A stretch of 10,366 bases of DNA from Ochromonadaceae sp. CCMP2298 (Eukaryota > Sar > Synurophyceae > Ochromonadales > Ochromonadaceae), in NCBI GenBank assembly GCA_026770595.1, contig MU634749.1, positions 1-10,366 on the forward strand. Direction: 5' to 3'. A program made the position numbers and the translations under genes. This document shows positions 1 to 5,766 of this stretch, piece after piece. The notes under the pieces are model-generated. The model was not told the origin of the DNA and searched no databases. It worked only from the letters and a program-made list of their open reading frames with translations. Within the stretch, counting starts at the first letter, position 1. Every line of letters begins with the position of its first letter.

Positions 1-188
1 TGGCGAATATTTCTTATTGTGTTTGTTTGGCAGAGAACTGTGACTGGAAAAATCAAAACCCGTGCTGGAAAAAAATTTCCAACACGGGTTTTGCAAAAAC
101 ACCTGCCCCCTCTGCCAAAAACTGGTCTTGGAAAAAAGAAAAAACCTGTCCCGACCGAGGGAACAAACACAATAAGAAATATTCGCCA
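1..188. repeat. MITE-like foldback element with 27-bp terminal inverted repeats
   Basis: Bases 1-27 are the exact reverse complement of bases 162-188, giving perfect 27-bp terminal inverted repeats around an A-rich interior. A second nested pairing joins 26-35 with 110-119 (10 bp), and a third is the hairpin at 55-92. There is no transposase reading frame inside. Small non-coding units with long terminal inverted repeats and internal foldback are typical of MITEs and foldback elements in eukaryotes. The left repeat begins at the first base of the window, so the element may extend further left, and a target-site duplication cannot be checked. The inverted repeat is certain; the element class is inferred. 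Confidence 0.6.
55..92. repeat. Internal hairpin of the foldback element
   Basis: Arms 55-71 and 76-92 are complementary over 17 bp with a single mismatch, around a 4-nt loop of A residues. The hairpin sits inside the inverted-repeat unit and would form a strong stem in DNA or RNA. Confidence 0.75.
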
Positions 189-403
189 CCTCGAAAAAAT
201 GAGTTTTAGCAGGGTTTTTTGTTTCCCTTGGGAGAGGCGTTTGTCACCCTCAGGCTGCGCCCTCGGGACGCCAAACTCTTCCTCGGGCAATGAAAACCCT
301 TTCAAAACCCACTATTTTCTCGGTACGAAATTACTATTCTCATTCAATCAGTAGAGGACGGTTTGGATGTTTCCGTCTGCTGGTTGCTTGGTGTCGGTGT
401 ATA
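189..403. other. Non-coding stretch between two repeat regions
   Basis: No convincing coding sequence or RNA gene is visible here. Short G/T-rich and C-rich runs occur, and an AGGGTTTT motif near 213 reappears inverted near 293. Nothing else was identified. Confidence 0.4.
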
Positions 404-721
404 TGAATCATTTACGAAACCTTTAAAATTGAAGTGGCATAGCACAACCTTTACTTTAGGTGAATCATTTACAAAACCTTTACTTTACGGGGTTACCAGA
501 CCTGCAGGGGGGACCAAAAGCATGCGTTAGTGAGAAAGGGTTAGTTCTGGTAACCCGGCCGCAGGGTTACCAGACCTGCTTGGCTGAAGTCATTCATTTA
601 GTAAAGGTTTCGTACATCTTTCATTTACTTTCAGAAAATTTTTACCTGACCTCTTTTTTAACCCTTTTTAGGCCTTTACTTAGTAAATAAATTCATTTAC
701 TTGTAAAGGAATCATTTACGC
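404..721. repeat. Cluster of interspersed direct and inverted short repeats
   Basis: A roughly 21-bp word starting TGAATCATTTAC occurs at 404-424 and, with one change, at 461-481; its first part recurs at 709-720. The word TACGAAACCTTTA (413-425) is inverted at 602-614. A 16-bp word, GGGTTACCAGACCTGC, occurs at 490-505 and 564-579, and its first 11 bases are inverted at 546-556. TTTAC words recur across the stretch in AT-rich DNA. The pattern suggests a degenerate repeat array or the end of a non-coding mobile element. No gene is supported inside it. Confidence 0.6.
546..574. repeat. Perfect 11-bp stem with 7-nt loop
   Basis: TCTGGTAACCC (546-556) and GGGTTACCAGA (564-574) are perfect reverse complements separated by GGCCGCA. 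The left arm can also pair with the direct-repeat copy at 490-500, so alternative foldings exist. It lies in the repeat cluster with no neighbouring gene end, so a transcription-termination role has no support. Confidence 0.7.
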
Positions 722-858
722 TGACCATGCCGGTGTACTGCCCCACACCAATCACCTCCTGCGTCCAGATCCCGTGGCAGAAGTTGGGAATCGGGCCCCC
801 TGACTGTCAGGTCCCTACCCAGCCACCGATCGTATGGGAACACAGCGAGGAGGATTAG
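693..858. other. Coding-like island, possible exon or gene relic
   Basis: This patch is clearly richer in G and C than its flanks and is open in several frames. On the minus strand a frame from 806 to the TGA at 693-695 contains segments such as HGIWTQEVIGVGQ and YTGMVSVNDSF. It follows possible splice acceptors (CTGACAG, GTCAG) and resembles a C-terminal exon. On the plus strand an ATG at 727 opens a 43-residue frame ending at TAG 856-858 (MPVYCPTPITS near its start, WEHSEED at its end). I recognise neither, and they cannot both be selected. It could be a terminal exon, a decayed gene or chance. Confidence 0.2.
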
Positions 859-1514
859 TGCGGAGGCAGCAAGAGGAGAAACCCCCCATTAGGGAAGGCT
901 AACGACACTAGAAACCAGACTATACTACAACAAAACTAACTAGTAAACATAAAGCAACAACTAGAAATTTCCCCCAAAATATTTCCCATCCCCTACGACT
1001 AAAACTAAAAACTAAACATTGTAGGGTGGGTGGGAGGCAGAAAAATCAGAGAACAGCAGGTCGCAGGAAGAAGTATCAGAGCGACTGCCAGAAGTTGTGC
1101 GCTACTTGCACCACGCGGGAGAGCCCAGCGTCGTGCGCTCGAGAAGACAGAACCGAGAGGCGTTCCGGCAGGAAGCACCAGGGCCACTCGTCTGTGGTTG
1201 TGAGAATCTCCGCCAAATCGAATCGAGGAGAGCTGGAGTTGGGCAGTCGCCTCTTCCCCCTGGGAAAGCAACTGCTGGCGCTGCCGAAAACACCGGCCCA
1301 CAGGCGGACCTGCACATTTTTTTAAATCCCCCCCCCCCCATTTTGCAATGACCCCGTGCAGACCTTGTGCTGCCAGCACCAGAAGGATCGATTGAGGACC
1401 CAGATCCGGGAGCAGCCGGAACGTAGGATTCGGCAGCGTGGTCGCAGAGCTACGGCGACAAGCAAGCAGGGAGGAACTCCCTGGTGGTACTCCGACCCTT
1501 CGATAGTCGGCAGT
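859..1514. other. Region upstream of rsmH, no supported gene
   Basis: About 650 bases without a supported gene. Positions 900-1020 are A-rich and low in complexity, with repeated AAACTAA words. Positions 1020-1320 have coding-like composition, but every sizeable open frame there begins at a non-ATG codon and none resembles a known protein. A run of 12 C lies at 1328-1339, directly after a TTTTTTTAAAT stretch. The region probably holds the promoter and 5' untranslated region of rsmH; no TATA box or other core element stands out. An unrecognised upstream exon cannot be excluded. Confidence 0.4.
1348..1395 (+). other. Possible upstream ORF (15 codons) before rsmH
   Basis: The ATG at 1348 opens a 15-codon frame ending at TGA 1393-1395. 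It is the nearest ATG upstream of the rsmH start at 1515, and no other ATG occurs between them. If the transcript begins before 1348, a scanning ribosome would meet this uORF first, which could lower rsmH translation. Whether it lies in the mRNA is unknown. Confidence 0.25.
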
Positions 1515-2804
1515 ATGATCGCGAAGCTAGTACTCATGGCATTGTGGATCTCCATTGGCACAAGCTTCCTCACGCAGACCTTTCGTCAACGCAGGCACCA
1601 GCCTGACCATAGATATCTCGAGTGCGTTGCAGGTGGCGATGCGGGTGTGGCTGAACCCGTGAAGACCAGGAGGATTCGCTACAGCGGCAAAAATCCCAGG
1701 ACCTTCAAGGAGAAGTACAAAGAGCAGAGGGGAGATGAGGAGGTCGTGGAGAAGGTGAAGATCAAGGGAGGGACGCCAGCGGGACAGCACAGGCCGATCA
1801 TGCTTTCTGAGTGCATGCAGTTCATGGGTCTGGAGGAGCAGGACTCAGAGGGTGCAGGTGTGCCCATCAAGTCCATCCTGGGGCAGTCGGCTCTGAATGT
1901 GGTGGATTGCACATTGGGCTATGGCGGGCACAGCATGGAGATCATGAGGCGAATACACAAACAGGGAGGGAGCTTGTATGCACTAGACCAAGACGCATCG
2001 GAGCTCGAAAAGACCAAAGTGCGCTTGCAGGAGTGCGCTCTGGCTCTGGGTGGGAGTGATGAGGCAACCCCCCAGCTCGCCACCTGCTTCCACGAGAACT
2101 TCGGCGACCTGCAGGCTCTCGCACGGACTCAAGGCATACTGGGCCAGGTGCACGCAGTGCTTGCGGACCTAGGCTACTCCTCTATGCAGGTCGACGACCC
2201 TCTCAGGGGCTTCACGTACAAGTACGACGGGCCTCTGGACCTGCGGATGGACCAGCGCAGCAACGTGACCGCCGTCTCGTTCCTGAGCAGCATGAAAAGT
2301 GTAGGTGCGCTCGCAGATGTGCTGCAGAAGAACAGCGACGAGATACACGCGTACCCTATCGCGAAAGCTATTCTGAAGCCAAGCGGCAGCGAGTACAACG
2401 TGCCGCTTACCACTACTGCGTTTGCAGACCGCGTGCGCGAGGCGCTCAAGGCCGAACTGGCCAAGTCCCACTCCCCCCTACCGGAGAAGAAGGATCAGGA
2501 CAAGTGCGTGGCGCGGTGTTTGCAGGCGGTGCGGATAGAGGTAAACAAAGAGTTCGACGTGCTGGAGAGGCTGCTGAGCGATCTTCCTGACATTCTAGCA
2601 CCCGGAGGGAGGGCGGTATTCCTGACTTTTCACTCGGGAGAGGACCGGCGGGTAAAAAAGGCGCTCAAGGGGGGCTTCAAAGACGGGACCTACTCTGCCT
2701 GGGGCAGGGACGTGGTGCTGGCCTCACACACGGAGAGAAACAGCAATCCCCGGTCCAAGTGCGCGAAGCTGCGCTGGGCAGTGCGTGCCTGTGCGGAGAG
2801 CTGA
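1515..2804 (+). CDS. rsmH: Organelle-targeted 16S rRNA (cytosine-1402-N4)-methyltransferase, RsmH/MraW family
   Basis: A SAM-dependent methyltransferase of the RsmH (MraW) family, which makes N4-methyl-C1402 in the decoding centre of bacterial-type 16S rRNA; here it should act on an organelle ribosome. Numbering from the ATG at 1515 (429 residues), the SAM motif DCTLGYGGHS is at 131-140, ALDQD at 156-160, DLGYSSMQVDDPLRGF at 218-233, GPLDLRMD at 239-246, RIEVNKEFD at 340-348, PGGRAVFLTFHSGEDRR near 363-379 and NPRSKCAKLR at 411-420. Bacterial RsmH has about 310 residues; the extra ~100 are mostly N-terminal. They start MIAKLVLMALWISIGTSFL, a plausible signal peptide, followed by a basic stretch. 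The same frame is open upstream to a TAA at 1323 but has no earlier ATG. No intron is needed. The family call is firm; the target organelle is inferred. Confidence 0.93.
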   Translation: MIAKLVLMALWISIGTSFLTQTFRQRRHQPDHRYLECVAGGDAGVAEPVKTRRIRYSGKNPRTFKEKYKEQRGDEEVVEKVKIKGGTPAGQHRPIMLSECMQFMGLEEQDSEGAGVPIKSILGQSALNVVDCTLGYGGHSMEIMRRIHKQGGSLYALDQDASELEKTKVRLQECALALGGSDEATPQLATCFHENFGDLQALARTQGILGQVHAVLADLGYSSMQVDDPLRGFTYKYDGPLDLRMDQRSNVTAVSFLSSMKSVGALADVLQKNSDEIHAYPIAKAILKPSGSEYNVPLTTTAFADRVREALKAELAKSHSPLPEKKDQDKCVARCLQAVRIEVNKEFDVLERLLSDLPDILAPGGRAVFLTFHSGEDRRVKKALKGGFKDGTYSAWGRDVVLASHTERNSNPRSKCAKLRWAVRACAES

Positions 2805-2982
2805 GTAGAGCGGAGGAGCCCAGGTATCTGTACAAATAATGAAAAATAATTAAAATAATATTTAATTAATTGAACGAATACATTTGAGACATTGAAGAAT
2901 TTCTAAATACGAATACAAATACAGTGGGCGCTGGGAGAAGCGCAGTGGCATAGCTGGAGGTCAATGACAGACCGCAGTATAA
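2805..2982. other. Convergent 3' intergenic region
   Basis: This 178-bp spacer separates the ends of rsmH and the glutamine-rich gene. Positions 2831-2890 are very AT-rich, with several AATAAT and TTAATTAAT words that could serve cleavage and polyadenylation on either strand. No exact AATAAA hexamer dominates, so the poly(A) sites cannot be placed. Confidence 0.4.
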
Positions 2983-5367
2983 CTACAGGACACGAGACAT
3001 CCAGAAATTCGGAACTTCTGGGGTGCAAATTTTGCACCTCGCCCGCTCCCCCAGCAGCTTGTCGATCGTCGACTGCAGCGCCACTTTGCGGTGGCAGAAG
3101 GACTCATCCGCCTGCTCCAACTTCCGCTGCACCTTCAGCCAGGCGACGTAGTTGCGGTCGCGTTGGAGGGTCGACCTCCGCAGAAGCAGGCGATCCCTCT
3201 CCAGGGAGGGCGTCCACTCATCGTCTCTCTCCGTGAATAAGCTGTCCTCCTGGGTACGGTCGTCAGCCCTCTTCTCCGGAGACCCGCTGGGGACGATCCA
3301 GCCCTCTTCCCCAGCCCCATTATCCGTCTTGCTCAAGACCTGCGTCAGCTCCCGCAGCAAGAGGCCCTGCTGCCCCTGCAGCTCTTTTACTTGCCCCTGC
3401 AGCTCCTTTAAGAGCGACTCGCTAGCCGTGCTGGCTTCCTTGCTCACCTGCTCCATGCGCGTCTTCAGATGGGTCGCACGCAATTCCGAAGCATGCAGCT
3501 CCCCACGCACCTGCCCCAACTCCCAAACAAGCTTCTCTGCCCTCACGCGCTCCGTCTCAGTAGCGAGCAGCACCGAGGCGGCAAGGCGCTGCTGCTCCAG
3601 CAGAGCGGCGTCTGTCTTCTCTCCCACCCTAACCTCCCTCTGCTTCTGCTCCTGCTGCAACTGCTCCTGCACTTGCTGCTGCGCGACATGCCTCTGCAGC
3701 TCCTGCTTTAGCTGCTGGTGTTGCTCCCCGTGCTCCTGCAACTCCTGCTCCTGCTGCTGTTGCTTCTGAACGTGCTGCTGTATCAACTGCTCCTGCTGCT
3801 GGTGTACCGCGTGGTGCTCTTGGGCCTGTTGCTCCAACTTATCAGTGCGCTCCGTATTCTCCTGTGCTTTCTTCACGCTGTGCTCCACGTACTGCTTCAT
3901 CTGCTGCTTCAATTGCTGCTGCTGCTGGACGAGCTGCTGAATCAACTGCTCCTGCTGCTGCTGCACTTGCACGTGCTGTTGCACCTGTTGCTCCAGCAGC
4001 TGTCTCTGCTCTTTGTGCTCCTGCACCCCCTTCACATCGCCATGAACGTTATTTTGTAACTGCTCCTTCAGCAGTAGCTGCTGCTCAGTCTGATTCTGGA
4101 GCTGCTGCTCAAGCTGCAGTATAGCTGTCTTGTAAAGATGCATCTGTTGCTTCAGCAGTACTCTTTCCTCCGCGAACTCCTGCGCCCTCTTCGCATTGCC
4201 CTCAGCGTTCTTCTGTAACTGCTCCTCCAGCAGTAGCTGCAGCTCACTCTGCTTCTTCAGCTCCTGCTCCTGCTGCTGTTGCTTCTGAATGTACTGCTGA
4301 ATCAACTGCTCCTGCTGCTGCTGCACTAGCATGTGCTGTTGCACCTGTTGATTAAGCAGGTTCCTCTGCTCTGTGTGCTCCTGCGCCCTCCTCGCATTGC
4401 CCTGAGCGTTATTCTTTAGCTGCTCCTCCAGCAGTAGCTGTTGCTCAGCCTGCTTTTTAAGCTCCTGCTTCTGCTCCTGGTGCAACTGCTCCTGCACTTG
4501 CTGCTGCGCGACATGCCTCTGGAGCTCCTGTTTTAGCTGCTGGTGTTGCTCCCTGTGCTTCTTCAGCTCCTGCTCCTGCTGCTGTTGCTTCTTAGCGTGC
4601 TGCTGAATTAACTGCTCCTGCTGCTGCTGAGCTTTCTTGTGCTGTTGCACCTGTTGATTTAGCAGTTCTCTCTCCTCTATGTGCTCCTGCGCCCCCTTCA
4701 CATTGCCCTCAGCGTTCGTCTGTAACTGCTCCTCCAGGGTGCTCCTGTGCTCCGCGTGCTCTAGCGCCTTCTTCACGCTGTTCTCGATGTACTTTTTGAG
4801 CTGCTGCTTGTGCGTAGCTGCTGCTGCCAGCTGCTGCTGGATGTGCTGTAGCTCTTCCTGTTGCAGCTGCTGCGTCAGCTCCTCGGTGCGCTGAGAGAGG
4901 GCGCCCTCATGCTTCATCAGCTCCTCGACCTGCTGGGAAAGAGCGCTCGTCTCCCGGCTCATCTCCCGGCTCTGCCGCATGGCTTCCTGCAATTTTGCCT
5001 CGCCCTCAGCTGCCGCCTTGGTGTCGGTCTCATCGGAAACGCGGAGGATCTCCTTCAGCTTTGTGTTCGTGTCAGTCAAAGCCTTGATCTTTCCAGCCTG
5101 CTCGTCGTTCATACGCGCGAGCTTCTCGTCACTGGAGCGCACCATATTCTGCAGCGCCTTGTTCGTCAGCCACAGAGCCTGGAGGTTTGTGTCATACTCG
5201 CTCTCACTGATGACAGGCTCGGGCTTCCCCTTGCTCGAGTTGTTCTCCTCGATGAGCTCTTTGCACTTGAGGATGTACTTCTCGTGCAGCTCCTGCTTCA
5301 GATCCTCGTAACTGCCCGTCTCCAGAAGGACGCCGCGCTCAGCTGTCCCTTTGGCTCCGGTGCTCAT
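2983..5367 (-). CDS. Glutamine-rich, internally repeated coiled-coil protein (unassigned)
   Basis: An intronless reading frame of 794 residues from the first in-frame ATG (5365-5367, context GCCATGA); the frame stays open further upstream but only from a GTG. Residues 1-160 are charged and helix-prone. Residues ~170-576 are extremely rich in Q, E, L, H and K, with repeats that begin LEEQL or LKEQL near 212, 313, 380 and 433 and contain N-A-x-G-N followed by AQEH and QQVQQH. Segment HQQLKQELQRHVAQQQVQEQL occurs at ~275-295 and again at ~550-570. Residues ~577-794 form a less biased, charged C-terminal helical region ending in PNFWMSRVL. There is no signal peptide, membrane segment or enzymatic motif. 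It resembles trichohyalin-like structural coiled coils by composition only. Its start faces DNAAF3 across a short divergent promoter, so a flagellar or cytoskeletal role is possible but unproven. Confidence 0.75.
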   Translation of the reverse strand: MSTGAKGTAERGVLLETGSYEDLKQELHEKYILKCKELIEENNSSKGKPEPVISESEYDTNLQALWLTNKALQNMVRSSDEKLARMNDEQAGKIKALTDTNTKLKEILRVSDETDTKAAAEGEAKLQEAMRQSREMSRETSALSQQVEELMKHEGALSQRTEELTQQLQQEELQHIQQQLAAAATHKQQLKKYIENSVKKALEHAEHRSTLEEQLQTNAEGNVKGAQEHIEERELLNQQVQQHKKAQQQQEQLIQQHAKKQQQQEQELKKHREQHQQLKQELQRHVAQQQVQEQLHQEQKQELKKQAEQQLLLEEQLKNNAQGNARRAQEHTEQRNLLNQQVQQHMLVQQQQEQLIQQYIQKQQQQEQELKKQSELQLLLEEQLQKNAEGNAKRAQEFAEERVLLKQQMHLYKTAILQLEQQLQNQTEQQLLLKEQLQNNVHGDVKGVQEHKEQRQLLEQQVQQHVQVQQQQEQLIQQLVQQQQQLKQQMKQYVEHSVKKAQENTERTDKLEQQAQEHHAVHQQQEQLIQQHVQKQQQQEQELQEHGEQHQQLKQELQRHVAQQQVQEQLQQEQKQREVRVGEKTDAALLEQQRLAASVLLATETERVRAEKLVWELGQVRGELHASELRATHLKTRMEQVSKEASTASESLLKELQGQVKELQGQQGLLLRELTQVLSKTDNGAGEEGWIVPSGSPEKRADDRTQEDSLFTERDDEWTPSLERDRLLLRRSTLQRDRNYVAWLKVQRKLEQADESFCHRKVALQSTIDKLLGERARCKICTPEVPNFWMSRVL
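3001..3038. repeat. Two adjacent inverted repeats at the 3' end of the coiled-coil gene
   Basis: CCAGAA (3001-3006) pairs with TTCTGG (3016-3021), and GGTGCAAA (3022-3029) pairs with TTTGCACC (3031-3038) around a single T. They abut, and they encode part of the last residues of the glutamine-rich protein. They may form small stem-loops; function is unknown. Confidence 0.5.
3658..4625. repeat. Intragenic duplication, copies offset by 825 bp
   Basis: Sequence from 3658 to about 3800 recurs at 4483 to about 4625, exactly 825 bp (275 codons) away; the first ~68 bases differ at only two positions. Between them lie further shorter repeats of the same coiled-coil unit, for example three related words containing CAGCAGTAGCTG near 4068, 4228 and 4430. 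The region is dense in CTG triplets on the plus strand (CAG, glutamine, in the gene). In-frame duplication by unequal exchange or replication slippage explains the layout. Confidence 0.75.
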
Positions 5368-5766
5368 GGCTGCAGATTGAAATTGCTGAGATGGAAGAGG
5401 AAGAATGCGTTGGAGACCTGAGTCAGAGCCGCTCTCTTCGTCTTGCGGCGTGCGTCGTCTCTCGTTCACCCCGAAGATTCTAAAAAAAATCTTTTTGTGG
5501 CACCGTATTCTTCCCCATTTCGATGGGAGTCTGTGTGGTCACTAAATGGGAATGTCTGTCCGCTGTTTGGTCTTTGAGAGATTCGAAAGGTTCCCACCTA
5601 AAAAGGGGGACTCCGCGGATTTGTAACGGATCGAAGACATGAGCTACTGTACATGAGCTTGAGAGCGATCCCATCGAGAACTTTCCTCTCTTGCGTCGAG
5701 GGATTGGCCGTGCAGACATAGAGCGTCCAGAAAAGACCAGAGTCCAACCGCCAGCACGCTCGCAAG
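5368..5766. promoter_or_regulatory. Divergent promoter region between the coiled-coil gene and DNAAF3
   Basis: Only 399 bp separate the two divergent ATG codons, so both promoters and both 5' untranslated regions must fit here or overlap. The motif ACATGAGCT is repeated at 5637-5645 and 5651-5659. Two ATGs precede DNAAF3: 5639 opens a 5-codon uORF (stop 5654-5656) and 5653 opens a 22-codon uORF (stop 5719-5721). No clear TATA box is seen. On the minus strand, an oligo-T run ending in TAG near 5481-5490 could be a splice acceptor for an upstream exon of the coiled-coil gene. Start sites are not determinable from sequence. Confidence 0.45.

Noticed and set aside
1-721. CRISPR-like array
   Set aside because: The repeats are few, unequally spaced and in both orientations, and the genes are eukaryotic with introns.
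1005-1379. Minus-strand 124-codon frame and overlapping plus-strand frames (99 and 84 codons) upstream of rsmH
   Set aside because: The frames begin at non-ATG codons, overlap on both strands, resemble no family, and are expected in GC-rich DNA that by chance lacks stops.
1356-1514. Upstream extension of the rsmH frame
   Set aside because: It begins only at a GTG after a TAA at 1323. The first ATG at 1515 immediately starts a plausible targeting sequence, so the extension is treated as 5' untranslated.
2836-2890. AT-rich stretch as an origin or intrinsic terminator
   Set aside because: No stem-loop with a U-run and no origin consensus was seen. A eukaryotic 3' untranslated region between convergent genes explains it.
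3718-4059. Plus-strand leucine-rich 113-codon frame, and the 205-codon cysteine/serine-rich frame at 3152-3769
   Set aside because: Both are antisense readings of CAG/CTG-rich coding repeats of the glutamine-rich gene; the poly-Leu and Cys/Ser composition is what the complement of CAG repeats gives.
4861-5421. Plus-strand 186-codon frame opposite the start of the glutamine-rich gene
   Set aside because: It is antisense to a better-supported frame and shows no domain; its length follows from codon bias on the other strand.
5368-5469. N-terminal extension of the glutamine-rich protein by 34 codons
   Set aside because: The extension starts at a GTG. Without transcript evidence of an upstream exon, the ATG at 5367 with a good context is preferred.
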